From the NCBI GenBank assembly GCA_949752745.1, contig OX457025.1:94298804-94362803 (forward strand): DNA of 64,000 bases, read 5' to 3'. How positions within the stretch are numbered: the stretch's first letter is position 1; every line of letters begins with the position of its first letter. The notes under the pieces are model-generated. The model saw nothing but the letters and a program-made list of their open reading frames with translations, was not told the origin of the DNA and searched no databases. Positions 1 to 11,992 of the stretch are shown piece after piece. A program made the translations under genes and the position numbers. Source of the stretch: Protula sp. h YS-2021. Taxonomy: Eukaryota; Annelida; Polychaeta; Sabellida; Serpulidae.

Positions 1-330
1 GACCTACACCGGAGTTATCTACATCAAATAATGTGTCCATACTAAGAGCTCGAAGTAGTTTATCCTCGGGGTTTTCAGGTTTTACTAAAATATCAACTAC
101 TCCCAGGTCTGGAATTGTTACCAGTGTGTAGCCTTTCTAGACTTGACACGTTTGTCTGTTTCCTCATTCTTAAGTACTGTTACTATCCTGTCATATTTCT
201 CACTACTGATAACTTTGGGGGCTTTTGAGTTTTCAAGTTCTTTTATTTTTTCGTCAAATTTTTCTTTAAAATTTATCGATTTTACCGCATCTTTACAGCT
301 TATTGCAAGATTAACTCTGGGTAAGGTTTG
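1..330 (-). pseudogene. Fragment of an integrase-family (KRBA2/SCAND3-like) protein, N-terminal part
   Basis: Reading the minus strand from about 330 down to 1 gives a lysine/glutamate-rich stretch with KEKFDEKIKELENSKAP and SSEKYDRIVTVLKNEETD. After a one-base frame change near 130 it continues with DLGVVDILVKPEN and LFDVDNSGVG, running off the window edge. This order, a charged helix, then a 'YDxIVxVLK' segment, then a 'LG-x-x-DILVKP' segment, then 'LFDV', resembles the N-terminus of retroelement-derived integrase proteins annotated as KRBA2- or SCAND3-like in invertebrates. The zinc-binding and integrase domains would lie left of the window. The frame change suggests a decayed copy. The family call rests on remembered sequence character, so it is tentative. 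Confidence 0.35.
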
Positions 331-420
331 CTTTCAATCGACATTAACCCTAATAACATCTGACGAAGAATTGTAATCTTTTAATTGCAATAACGTTTTA
401 AATGAAGTAAATTTAAACCT

Positions 421-590
421 GGTCCTAAAACGGCACCGGTGCAGTGATGTTAATAATGGTCCTAAAACGGCGATGGTGCCGAATCGCGGACGGTCGCAAA
501 ACGGCGACGCCGTTTTGGGACCTCTGAATCCTGGAGTATGGTCCAAAATGGCACCGGCGCCGTTTTAAAACGGTCCCGGTCCTGAAACAG
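421..590. repeat. Palindromic repeat cluster (ggtcctaaaacggc motif)
   Basis: The motif ggtcctaaaacggc occurs at about 420 and 457, and its near-complement (gccgttttgggacc, gccgttttaaaacgg) at about 509 and 560. The block can fold into nested hairpins. It is probably a decayed short inverted-repeat element. No coding potential is seen. Confidence 0.5.
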
Positions 591-647
591 CCCTGAACAG
601 TATTTTTAACAACCCTTTTCTTTAATTTTTAACCCTGTTTGCTTGAA

Positions 648-730
648 GCCGAAATACAATATTCTTGCGCAGAAGCATAATCACACTTTGGGTGTTTCGA
701 ATAAAATGCGCAAGAATATTGAATTTCGAC
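648..730. repeat. 24-bp inverted repeat with 35-bp spacer
   Basis: The left arm (648-671) and right arm (707-730) are reverse complements with two mismatches. The inner core caatattcttgcgca / tgcgcaagaatattg is perfect. This looks like the core of a hairpin MITE. A further piece at about 831-890 (gcgaatttgcactttgg, then tttcgtttcgactgcag) resembles the termini of the element at 28543-28864, so the two may belong to one family. Confidence 0.6.
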
Positions 731-1347
731 TGCGATGGAACCGGATGAAAAAAAATGAAAGAAAGAAATGATAGACAAGTATAGAAGAAATATCGCAAAA
801 AAACAGCTCATACGATATAATATGTTTTTATAAGCGAATTTGCACTTTGGCAAGTACTGAAACGTTTTTCGTTTCGACTGCAGTATGTTGGTTAAACATG
901 TAACAAATGATGGAAAGAAAAGCTGAGAAAGTGAATAAAACGAGACTATGTTCGGAGCATATTTGCAAGGTAACTGAGTTACGGGAAACATCGCAGAGGA
1001 GTGACAAAAAATTCTCATTTATAAAAGGTTATGAGTGTACAATAAAAACAAAAATTCAGGAAATAAAAATAAAGCCACACACGTGTTCGTACTTAGATGC
1101 ACCCTCTTTCTGGCTCATACTGCCAGTGTTGCAGTATGCTGAAAAATTGTTAAAATAATCATAGTTTTACTAATTACTTGTCTCCCTGAGGTGAAGAGTG
1201 TGACCTGTTGATCGTAAACTGAACTCACGTGACGAAGTATAAAGTTTGATGTACATCAAAAGTGATAAAGTTTGATTTACATCAAAAGTGTCGCTTGCTT
1301 GATATCAAGTTCCAACACTTATACGTTCCCATTGGTTGCTCGTGCAG

Positions 1348-4300
1348 GCCACGGAGAGGATGACCACGGGTGGTGGAGCTCCCGTGGGGGACAAGCTTAA
1401 CACGATCACGGCGGGACCGCGTGGGCCCTTACTCATGCAGGATGTTGTCTTCCTGGATGAGATGTCGCGCTTTGACAGGGAGAGGATCCCCGAGAGGGTC
1501 GTCCACGCAAAGGGTTCAGGTGAGATAGAATTCACTGCCGGTAATGAGTGTATCCAAAATAAATTATAGGAGGCCCTTCTGAACGGAGATTCAGGTTGGA
1601 GTGGGGAGGGGGCAGAAGGAGAAATAAATAACATTAAGTCGACTAAATCCGGATTGCTGGTGTTCCCGTGCGGAAAATTTTTCACGTTTAGTATTAGTTT
1701 TTAGCGATTTTGGAATACTGTCCGATGAAGCAGGTAAATAACAGCCATGTACAAAGATTTATATGTGGACGTGAGCATACCGTTTTTTTTTCAGCTGCGC
1801 ATGGATACTTTGAAGTAACGCATGACATCACGCGCTTCACCAAGGCTAAGATATTCGAGCATATTGGAAAGAAGACTCCGATGTTCCTCCGATTTTCAAC
1901 TGTCGGTAAGACAGCTCATGTAAATCCCCCCCCCCCCCTCCCAAGTTAATTTTAACTTAGGGATGTGCTTGCAATAAAAAAAATTAGCCCAAATGTCACA
2001 AACTATTGCACAGCTCCAGAAAAATGCCCATAGAGCACTCCACATGTACGGCCGTTATAAGGCTGTATATGTTTTTTTTTACTGTCATGTATTGCTGCTG
2101 TCATGGAAGCCTTTTTTCGAATTGCAGGCGGTGAGAAGGGTTCGGCAGACACGGCTCGCGATCCTCGCGGCTTCGCCTGTAAGTTTTACACGGAGGACGG
2201 CAACTGGGACTTGGTGGGAAACAACACGCCTATTTTCTTCATCCGGGACCCGTTCCTGGTGAGATTTTGTCCTTCACTAGATGTAAACAAATATCTATCT
2301 TAGCTTTAAAACCATTTGGTTTTATTCTACTTTTTTACAGAAAAAAACGAAGTTTTACAGATAAGTTTTAACTGAAACATGTGGTTTTTTCTTTCTGCTC
2401 CACAGTTCCCGAGCTTCATTCACACACAGAAACGAAATCCAAAGACGAACCTAAAGGATGCGGACATGTTCTGGGACTTCATCAGCCTGCGTCCGGAGAC
2501 CACTCACCAGGTGTCGTTCCTGTTCTCCGACCGCGGCACACCCGACGGCTACCGGCACATGAACGGCTACGGGAGTCACACCTTCAAGCTTGTCAATGCT
2601 CGCGACGAGGCCGTTTATTGTAAATTCCACATGAAGGTTAGCTGCGTGTTTGGGACATGACAGGGAAGGGAGCAGGAGGGGATGGAGGTTGGGGGAGGGG
2701 GAGGGGGGAGAGGTGGTGGCGATGGCAGTGGGTAACATGCACTGGCTAGTGTTTCTCGGTAGCCTCGTGCGATACAACCAATCGTCATTTATAGCACAAT
2801 CGGTGGGTACAAGATTAACAAGAAACGGAAAATAGGTTATAAATTGCTCTGAGACTTTAAATTCCAGCAAGTGTTAACATAATCTTAGTGTGGTACTTTT
2901 GGTCAATCAAGTTATTTTTCAACGATGTTCGAACTGTTATTCTGCTAATACAGTATGTTAAAATGCTGAGATGCATATTCTGATTTTTTATCCCCCGCCG
3001 CACTACCGTGGACGGGGGATATAGACACGCGTCGTGTCTGTCTGTGCGTCCGCAACCCTGATGTGCCCCTTTTTGTCCGGGTCACTTTGTGAACTTGCCT
3101 TGGTCGCACAGCTTTGAAACTTCGCACAGTGAAAGAATATATATTGTACAGATATGCAGCTCTTGGTTTGAGTTTAATCGACCAAAAATTGCCAGAATTA
3201 TGGCCCTCTGAACTTAGTGAATTATTTTGCCATTCTGAGTCTTGCTGGGTTATTTGATCAGGGCAGAAACAAATTTATCTGTGTATATCGGCAAGGTTTC
3301 ACTGAATTTCGACAGTTCGAACACAGTACTGCTCGGCGGGGGATGAAGGTGGGGGGGGGGGGGGGGCGGTATCATATGCAACCCACGATTGTCTTGTTCG
3401 TTTTGTAGTAGTCAGATCATATGTTGAATTTTGTGTTAATAAAATTTTGAGGTTTCAAAAAAAAAAATGACGTAATAACGAAAACATGATGAAGTTGCGG
3501 GGGAGAAGTTTGATGTGTGAAAAAATATTTAAAAAGTGGAGCAAAAAAACAAAAAAGTTTCGGAGCTGTATTAGTATTATTTAGCGCCAGCTAGTTGTGT
3601 GGATAATTCAGGAGTCAATTCTCGTTCTGTTAGGTAGTTGGCTTTGTGTGAAACGTGTGCTATTCTCTTCTTTTTTTTCATTTTTTTAGACTGATCAAGG
3701 AATCAAGTGCCTTCTGCCGGAGGAGGCGGGACGTCTGGAGGGAGCCGATCCAGATTATGCCCAGAGGGATCTCTTCAACGCCATCGAGAACGGCAACTTC
3801 CCATCCTGGAGTATGTACATCCAGGTGATGACGTATGACGAGGCGGAGAAGTGGCAATTCAATCCTTTTGATCTAACTAAGGTGTGTTTTGAAATCAGTG
3901 TTGATTCCTTGGTGTGTGTTAAAGATCCGAAAAATGGTAGTCATGGATTAACTGTGAATGAGAATTTGCACAGCTGCGAAGCTTGAAATCTTTACACAGT
4001 TAGTGAACTTTGTATACTTTAAAATACAGATATGTACTGTGTAACTAGGATACTGTCTTTGTTACCTTGACTACCAGTAGTGTTACTGTACTGTCTTGCA
4101 AGGTCTGGCCTCATGCTGACTACCCACTGATACCCGTGGGGCGCTTTACGCTCAACCGCAACCCGAAGAACTACCACGCCGAAGTGGAGCAGTCGGCCTT
4201 CTCGCCCTCCAACTTCGTGCCAGGTACCGCGCTAAATCGTACCGCACACAGCTAATAGTATGTGAGCAAGTGTTAACATTAACAAAAATGTCTTCTTTGA

Positions 4301-7300
4301 ATTATATGCTTAATTGAATGAAGGTCATGCTTGGAAGGTTGTGGCCTTGAACCTGTTTTATTGGATGAGGAATATGGGCCTTGTGTTGTAGAAGGCAGCG
4401 ATGTCGAAATGTAAATTTAATTAGAACAGGAGAGTGTTGTTTATTTGTGAAGGGATTGAAGCGAGCCCGGATAAGATGCTTCAGGGGCGTCTCTTCTCGT
4501 ACCACGACACGCACCTGCACCGCCTCGGCTCCAACTACCTACAGATCCCCGTCAACTGCCCGTACGCGACGCGCGTCAAGAACTACCAGCGCGACGGCTT
4601 CATGTGCGTCGATGGCAACCAGGGTACGTGTGTAGCAAGCGGGGTACGTGTATGGCTATCGGTGTACGTGTGTGACAACCAGGGTACATGTGTAGCTACC
4701 AGGGTATGTGTGTGACTACCAGGGTACGTGTATGGCCACCGGGGTACACGAGTTGTGACCCGTGTGTGTGTGCCAGGCATGGTACACGATTGCCAACCAG
4801 GGTATAAGTGTAACAACCAGGTTACGCCAGTAGAAGTATGGCTGAATGTGTGGTAACCAGGGTGCATGCCCAGTAACTAGGGCACATGTGTTCTTCAGCC
4901 AGGGTTTGTACGAAGTAACCAAGGCACATGTATGGCAACTAGATTTTCTTTGGCTTCTGGAGAAGTGTTTCGTGTTTCGGTGCGTAAGATATGTTGCTTG
5001 TATTTTTGCGTTTCCGTAAATTGTAAGTCAACTGATGAGTGATTTTTTTAAATGCTCGAGAAAATTGCAAACTGTTCCGTATAACAGACTATGTTATAAT
5101 ATTAAAAAAATTCGAGTTGTAAAAGGGTCTTCAATGTAATCAGTTGTGTTTGGACAGAGGGCGCGCCAAACTACTACCCGAATAGCTTCAGTGGACCAGT
5201 GGACAGCAAGAAGTATGTGGAGCACAGGGAGGCGTGTCCCGTTGGTGACATCACCAGGTAACGCCAGTGACGTAGCTCTCGATCAGAGGTAGAAGGTGTG
5301 TAGTTTGTGTATGCGTGTGTGTGTTGGGGGGGGGGGAGCGGGGGTTGGCCCAGCAGCTTTCAATCAAAGGCAGAACGTGTGGAGTTTGTGTTGGGGTAGG
5401 GGGGGGGGAGGTGGGAGGAGGAGGGGCAGTGGGGAGTGGGCTTCAGTGCAGGGGATTTGGTATATTGGCAGAAATAGTGTCCTGTCAGCGATAGGTAATT
5501 CTCGTACTGGTGCTGCTCTCAAGCATCTATTTTGTGGGTTCATGCAGACGAGTGCAATTTCGTCATGGCAACGACAACCATGGCGCTATGTATGGTCGAA
5601 AGTAACAAAGCCAAAAAAAGCAGAACCACGAAGCAAATGCCATGTGCTATAATCACATACATAAGCGAATCTCGCGTTTCCACGTGGGCAGGTGGAATTC
5701 GGCTGACGAGGATAACTTCACACAGCCCGGTATCTTCTGGAGCAAGGTTCTGAACGAGGCAGAAAGAACACGACTTGCAAAGAACATCGCCGGTCACGTG
5801 GTCAACGCACAGGCGTTCATCCAGAAGAGAGCCGTAAGATGTCATTCTAGAATCTCTTACTGTAATGAAAAAGATACGTAGAGATTTTATGAGAAGGGTA
5901 CATCATTCTCACTCTCCCCTTTGGTGATAATTCAATCAGCGCAACTTTAAACCAGTAAAAAAAAATGGCGAACTGATACACACAAAAACAACGCTACTGC
6001 TCTAATATTTTGGGGTGTCAGAATATTGTCAACAGTCTTCCGTAAATGCTATATGGTAGTTTTGTCCAGAATTATGTCTTAAGGCATAGCCTGCTGCCCA
6101 CCGAATGTTGTTATGAGACATTTGCTGTGAAGAGCTGGCGTGTCCAGACGATGACAACTGTCGATATATATATTTATTTTTGTTTCGCAGATTGGAAACT
6201 TTGCCAAAGCGCATTCGGAGTACGGGCGTCGTATCCAGGAGGAGGTTGACCGAATCAACAAGAGCAGAAAAGCTGCGGTATGATCAATATCTTTTACTTT
6301 TAATAGATCATTACACCGGATGTTAAGAGCTCTTGAATAAGCAATATGAATTAACTGGCAATTTAAATTCGTTGAGTTTCCACGGTTACCACGCTACGTG
6401 TGTTAACTGGATTTTTTTAGTGTAGGGAGACCTCCAAGATATGGTATTTAATTAGCCTTATCCCAACTGTTACTTTTCGAAACCTTCAGCAAAACACGTC
6501 ATAACGTAGTGTCACATGAGTTAGGTTTGACACATTTTTATTTCACACTTTACACTGACTGTGATAATCCGACGTTAAGTTTATTTACTCTTCATAGAAG
6601 TTTGAAGAAATCCCAACAGATCTCATCCAAAAAACAAACAAACAAAAAAAAAAAAACAAAAAAGAAAAAAACAAAAAAACAGGCCCAGGCACATTCTTTT
6701 TTGTTGTTTAAAACACGGAGTGAGACCTGTTTGCTGTTTTGTAGAAAACTGCAGCTTAGGCGCTTACAGCTGGATGTAAGAATTTTGTTCACTGTTTTCA
6801 AACCAAAGTTAGATGTAATTAGCCCCTGACCTCTTGATGCATGTGCACATCTTTGTACGCAATGACTATGCTATATGTTCCTTTGTTGGAAAAATAGCCA
6901 AACGTGAAAGTTGCTATCTGGAAATTTGCGGATTAGTCCAGCAATGATGGTGTTGGTCTTGTGCTTTATGTATGTGTTTTATGAGACTTGTTCTCACAAA
7001 GTCACAGTTGAAGATCTTAAAATAGCTGCGTAGTGCAGCTTTATGACGTAGGTAGTGAGGAATATTAATGGGAAATGTACACGCGGTCCTCTTTTTCCCA
7101 GCACCTTGAAAGTTCAGCATCAACACCCCGAGTTTGGCATTGATCATACAACAACTGTATAAGAATTGTGTTGAACTGAAATTCAGTGATAATAAATGTT
7201 ACATACTGAGATGAGAAAGTATAAGAAAAAATTGTGGTCATAGTGAGGTGAAATTGTGGTCATTGTGTGGTCATAAGGAAGGCGAAACGTACACAAGGCA

Positions 7301-9072
7301 ATACCACACTGTTGTCCGATCAGATCTGCTAATGTCCTTGGACAGACCTAGTAAGTGGTAGTGAAGCTCTCCCCAGTTCTAGCACACGAGGACGTATCAG
7401 GTCAGCACCGCTGTTACCTTTCGTATTCTGAATAGAACTGTGATATCTAATAACAAGCAACCGTTGCTACAGTTGTGGGAAATAAGTATTTTATATCAGG
7501 GCCACTGTCTCTCAACTTGTAGCGTTTATTTAGCCTGCAGTACTTTCGCTGGGAGGTCAAGCACAAATAATTCAGTCATAATTTTAAATGAATGCCATCG
7601 ATAAGCTTTAATAATTTGCAATGAAGGATATACCAGACCCGAGCAATTCTATGTAAAACAGATGGCCATTAATTCACTGTTATATTCCATATATAAATGT
7701 AAATGCCACACTTTTCAAATTGAAGCTCGATTTTTTATACATTCCGTAGTGCTGTACATTACCGCGTAACTAGGCAGCTCACACAATTAACCCTTTGATC
7801 GACTATCGATTGTCTTAACAAATCACACGGATGGTATAAGGTGCGTTTGAAATTTTCGAACTATTCTAAAATTCGAAACATTTCAATACCTGTATGCTTT
7901 AAACAATGTATCGTCTTTTCAACGCGCTCTAGTTCACTAAAACCTCCTCAAGACTGGCCCTGTGTTCGGTGATATACTCGAGATACTTCAAAAGTACTTA
8001 TGCTTAATCATGATACGCAAACAGCGACTGGAAAAAAAGTAAGAATACAGCTGGTATAGTTCTGTGTAATTAGTATTTCGATATTACTTATTAGCGACTT
8101 GACATGTGAAAAAATCAAATTCCAAACAAGGGAAGTTGATCGAAGCCGCCCCATAGCGAAAGCAAAGGGGCAATCTTAAATATAGGAGAAGAGCAAACAC
8201 AGGGGAATGACAACAAAGTGAGCAGTACACGTTGAGTGGTATTATGGAAGTCACGGCGTGGGATCGGGGGGTGGGTGGGTGCGGAGGGGGATCTGAGCTG
8301 TACACGTTAAGTGGTATTGTGGAAGTCGGTTGAAGGAATTGGGGGGGAGGGGGGTAGAGGGATGTCCGACATACGAGTATAGACCATAGTGTACAACTAA
8401 GAATGCATATTAACACTTCGAGTACCGTGTGCACTGATAACATGCCATGCGGTACTGCGTCGTTTCTCAGTAATTGATGACTTGAAGTAAACCTGTTCAC
8501 GACGACATCGAGTCATGATGAATATGTGTTTGTTAAAAGACATCAACTGTTTTTAGACAGATTTAGGCCACGGGTATTTCGCCGGTTTTCGGAAAAGGCA
8601 GGGGAGGGAGGGGGTGTTCAGAGGTCGGGGGGGGGAGGGGGAGGGTGGAGGATAGAGAATTCTCTGGCTACAGTAATAGTTGTTGAATGTAAACTTTTGA
8701 TGTTAGTCAAAATCGGTTAATAACATAACGGTTAATGGCAAAATCGGGTGAATTGCCTGGAGTTTAGAAATCAATTACTATTCTTTTTGCATTTAATATA
8801 CGCCGGATGATGCCATAAATAAGTCATACGCATAACCGTTTAAAAATGGGTATCCAGACAACAAGTTTTGGCGATGCAGCGAGTCCCGATACAGTATGAT
8901 ACAACACACGTACTGACTCGGCGGGTAACGACGCAAAGTAAATGATTCACTGTACGGCAACGTGCAAATCGAACTGCATACAGGCGGTGTTAAAGTGCTG
9001 AAAATTGCATTTTATAAATGAATGTTTTTGTTTCTTTTTGTACAGCCTGCAGCCCAGCAAGCAAGTCTGTAA
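1348..9072 (+). CDS. CAT: Catalase (EC 1.11.1.6), eleven visible exons; first exon not found
   Basis: Haem catalase, converting 2 H2O2 to O2 and 2 H2O, normally peroxisomal. Exons: 1348-1519, 1795-1905, 2128-2258, 2406-2636, 3690-3881, 4103-4223, 4453-4623, 5158-5257, 5692-5833, 6191-6277, 9046-9072. All borders are AG/GT and the phases join without a break, giving 490 codons from the first Met at 1360. Counting from that Met, catalytic His49 ([15 protein letters not shown]), Asn122 ([11 protein letters not shown]) and haem-ligand Tyr332 (RLFSYHDTH) keep exactly the spacing of human His75, Asn148 and Tyr358. The exon begins four codons before Met, at the place where human exon 2 begins, so an upstream exon of about 22 codons is expected. 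I found none between 1 and 1347. No stops or frameshifts are seen in the exons. The gene converges on PSMA1. Confidence 0.95.
2985..3240. repeat. Dispersed repeat in catalase intron 4
   Basis: The block runs from a cgccgcactaccgtggacgg hairpin-like start through tgtctgtctgtgcgtccg, tttttgtccgggtcac and a conserved-looking tail. It shares the 'gtccg...tttttgtccggg' character with the repeats at 21400-21599 and 28101-28440. It looks like an intergenic/intronic repeat of the kind common in molluscs. A G17 tract (about 3351-3367) follows. Confidence 0.5.
4617..4948. repeat. ~20-bp minisatellite that starts on the catalase exon 7 splice donor
   Basis: About 15 degenerate units of roughly 20 bp, consensus near aaccagggtacgtgtgtagc. 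The first unit straddles the exon 7 border (4623/4624): its aaccagg is coding and its gtacgtg is the splice donor. Later units repeat this pattern, for example near 4678, 4698, 4719, 4797 and 4857, so many intronic units resemble 5' splice sites. The array ends before 4950. Confidence 0.8.
5315..5460. repeat. G-rich duplicated segment in catalase intron 8
   Basis: Two imperfect copies of a segment with 'gtgtg(g)agtttgtgt' followed by a long G run (about 5298-5340 and 5378-5440). It is purely intronic, and no function is visible. Confidence 0.4.
6284..9045 (+). other. Large last intron of catalase; no gene seen
   Basis: This is the last catalase intron (6278-9045). It contains an A-rich tract with interspersed C/G at about 6626-6682 and a ~76-bp direct duplication (about 8220 and 8296, 'gtacacgttragtggtattrtggaagtc'). 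It also has two G-rich tracts near 8338-8358 and 8602-8645. It ends in a strong pyrimidine tract and tacag at 9045. No convincing open frame was found. Confidence 0.6.
9046..9072 (+). CDS. CAT: Catalase terminal coding exon, ending in a PTS1-like tripeptide
   Basis: After a strong acceptor (tttctttttgtacag) the frame left by exon 10 (donor at 6278) reads eight codons, PAAQQASL, then TAA. The final Ala-Ser-Leu is similar in kind to the non-canonical peroxisomal signals of animal catalases (human ends in ANL). If the intron is not removed, exon 10 instead ends four bases later as ...KAAV and stop at 6281, without a targeting signal. The spliced form is preferred because catalases normally extend past this point. 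Confidence 0.6.
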   Translation, partial: PAAQQASL

Positions 9073-9662
9073 GATGACGGCTGGAGTGGAGCACACTGTG
9101 ACGAAAATTACTGTGAAAAAAAAGAAAAAAAAAAACGAAACAATCGACAGAGCGGACATTATATGTACCATTCTAATAGACCAATATATTCTTTGATACT
9201 TACTGCGCATGCGTGGCGTTTTGGCGAAAACGACGCAGAAAAATTGACAAGAAATTTAAACACCATGCATTGTATTTGCGCATGTGTGTGTTTTTACCAC
9301 TCGAATTCATAAAACAATGGCTTTTATTGTGGAAATTTTTGGCAACATATTGTGTGGATGGTTTTTTGGGGGGTATTATTTTGTCACACGTTATTCCTTG
9401 CGATGATGCATTTGGTCTAAGTGTGCACAAAAAATATTGAGATATAAATAGAACGAATATATAAATTCAACGAATATATCAATGGTAAAAATTGTACAAA
9501 AAATGGCCTAACTGTGAATAATGCTGTAGCTCTTGTGAAATTACTTAAAACAGCAAATGAATTGGAGCCCATTTTAAAACAAAGGTGTGATAAATATTGA
9601 TTAAGTTTCTATTTGGTTTCAGAGGATTTCACCTCGTGGGTTGCATAAATATGTTATTAGTA

Positions 9663-9668
9663 AATAAA
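9663..9668 (+). terminator. Candidate catalase poly(A) signal AATAAA
   Basis: The first canonical AATAAA that I see downstream of the catalase stop lies about 590 bp after it. The stretch 9073-9660 carries an A-rich tract (9114-9136) and no gene, so it would be the 3' UTR. This is assigned by position only. Confidence 0.35.
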
Positions 9669-10136
9669 ACATAACTTTACGGACAGTTTGTACATGGCCA
9701 AATTTGATCCATTTTTAAGTTCTTGCTTATGATAGAATGTGGTCAGGACAAATGACAGATAAACGTTGTCGCATTTGGTCGAGACACCCGCAGTGGTGAT
9801 GTGACGAAAAAAGATAATTGTGATAGCTCTCCTTAGATAGTTTGAGCTAAACAAGATTTTCATTGTACAGTGACACTTCAGTGCAAATGAAAGCCTTGTT
9901 TAGAACATCTGAGCACGTGAAAAATGCGTATTTTCAGGCCTCGGCTTTATATGTAACACTTTTTAACCTCAAGGGCCACTTAAAGGTTCAGGCGACATCT
10001 GGTTAGATGCACGAATTATACCAGGGGTTAGATGTCTCCCATCTGCCAAAGGTTGGACAGTGCGTGAAATCAGATAGCGTCTGCATCTTAAATGTCATTG
10101 TAGAAACCCTTGTTGATGCGGGCATTGAATTCGATA

Positions 10137-10294
10137 CAGTGTAGTCTCGTTATAACGACACGGCTGGCACCGAGAAATTGTGTCGCTTTATCCGATATGT
10201 CGTTATTAACCGATACAACGAAGAGCTGCGACCACGAAATTATATCATGACCAGCGTCCGGTCGTTATGGCGTCGTTATGAAGAGGTTCTACTG
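10137..10294. mobile_element. 158-bp MITE with CAGT...ACTG inverted ends
   Basis: The left end cagtgtagtctcgttataac and the reverse complement of the right end, cagtagaacctcttcataac, match over most of their length. TA precedes the left end; the right flank is TG, one change from TA. This is typical of non-autonomous Tc1/mariner-pogo elements. No coding sequence is seen. Confidence 0.7.
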
Positions 10295-11064
10295 TGGTTT
10301 TAAGAATTTATTTCAAACAGCTTGAGTGGCACGGAATTGTTTGGGGGACGAGTTGATAAATTCATTAGCGCTTCTTGAATTCTCTGTAACACCACCAGCG
10401 ATATGATTAAATCCTGTTCGCCGAATACCGCCAAGCAATAGTACTAAAAAAAAGGTAAGCTAATGATCTAAACCGGTCTCAAGTTGGTTATTCAGTGGGC
10501 GATGAGTGCCCTTGAGTGTTACGTAAAAACAGCATGGTTTTGTTGTGACGGGAGTACGGCTGACCTGGGCACGGCCCCACACTGAAAACGTTGATATTTT
10601 TTATTTAGTTATTGATTTGATATTTTTTGTCTCGTTATCACATGTTGGTAACGAACTTTCATCTTTTTAATCGATGATCTTTGTCAAACCATTGCGAACT
10701 GTAACCAGTTTGTAACCTCGTATGTTTTTGAAAAAAAAATGCCAAACTACTTCATATTTATAGGAGGCGATAATCATTCGTTAAAAAATCGTTGATTGCT
10801 GGTCAATTTGGGGCTAATACGGAGTAACACGGTAACACACATAAATTTTGTGCATTGCTTAATTTACTAATGAATATTTGTTTTGTATAAAGTGACTTAA
10901 TCAACCTGTGGTATTGTGTTTCATTTCATACTCCAGAATATATTCATGGTATCAGTATGTGAGAGAAGCAACTTGTCAACACAACTGGTTCACAAACTAT
11001 TCATAAATAGGTCACCCATTTAAAAGCGAGTGTGCCAGTTACCAGTAAAGTGTGCCGATCTACG

Positions 11065-11292
11065 GGAAGTTATCGGTGAGGAATGGAGGGCTGGACTGAT
11101 AGTGTCAAGGTCGCGGGGTCAAGTTCGACCCGCGGCGGAGGGTCGTTGTTGGTGAGGGATGGAGAGCTGGACTGATAGTGTCAAGGTCGCGGGGTCAAGT
11201 TCGACCCGCGGCGGATGGAAGTTGTTGGTGAGGGCTGGAGAGCTGGACTGGTAGTGCCAAGGTCGCGGGGTCAAGGCAGACCCGCGGCGGAT
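11065..11292. repeat. GC-rich ~77-bp tandem repeat, three copies
   Basis: Three units, at about 11085, 11161 and 11238 (spacing 76 and 77 bp), contain 'ggctggactgatagtgtcaa' and 'gcggggtcaagttcgacccg'. The second motif resembles a tRNA T arm/B box, with stem gcggg/cccgc and ttcga in the loop. A tRNA-derived SINE fragment is possible, but I see no complete tRNA fold. Confidence 0.65.
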
Positions 11293-11992
11293 GCTGAGAG
11301 ATTTCACGTGCGCTTAAACACCGACTTAGGAATCCAGGAACTACCGCCCATTGCCAGTCCAAAACCTCGTTTAAAATAAGTTTCTTAACCCATTTTTTTA
11401 AAAGAAAAAAAAAAAAAGAAAAGAAAAAAACTCGTTAAAGCCTCCAGAATTTCAAGCGTATTTTGGAGGACCTGTAACGGGGAATTGAACACTAACAATA
11501 TTCGTGTGTGGAGATGAATTCAGAAAAGCTATAGACTACAGAGTCATCAAGATTATAGAATATACAAACCAAATACCTTTTGCTTAAATAATATATAAAT
11601 AATATTTATAAACGGGAAGCACATTTATAACAAGATGATTCCACCTGTTTATAACTAAAAATATTCGCACACAAGAAGTTTAGATTTATATTTCAACAAG
11701 AAGTTTTTATTTTTGTAAAGACAGTTCAAGTAAAGGCGAAGAAAAAGGCAAATGTTTAGATGTACGTATTTCAAGAGGCGACAGATTTTTTAAACAAACT
11801 TTGTACGTTTAAGTTTTTAAGTGGGCTACCACTTTCTGAAATACTTGACACACTTGTTTTACTCAACCCGCCGATTTTTAAATTGTTGCAGAAGTTGATA
11901 GTTGATTTATTTAATTTTATTTTCATTTTTACAAAGTTGTGTTTTCTAAGATTCCCTGTTTTAATTATTTACCCTACTGTGTACTACGGTAA

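Noticed and set aside
6191..6283. Catalase ending at 6283 (…KAAV) as the only form
   Set aside because: Not excluded, but less likely: a strong acceptor in the matching phase at 9045 gives a more typical end with a PTS1-like tripeptide.
9213..9440. Overlapping + and - strand frames after catalase
   Set aside because: No family character; most likely catalase 3' UTR.
11085..11290. tRNA gene
   Set aside because: Only a T-arm-like motif is present; no acceptor stem or anticodon arm can be drawn with confidence.
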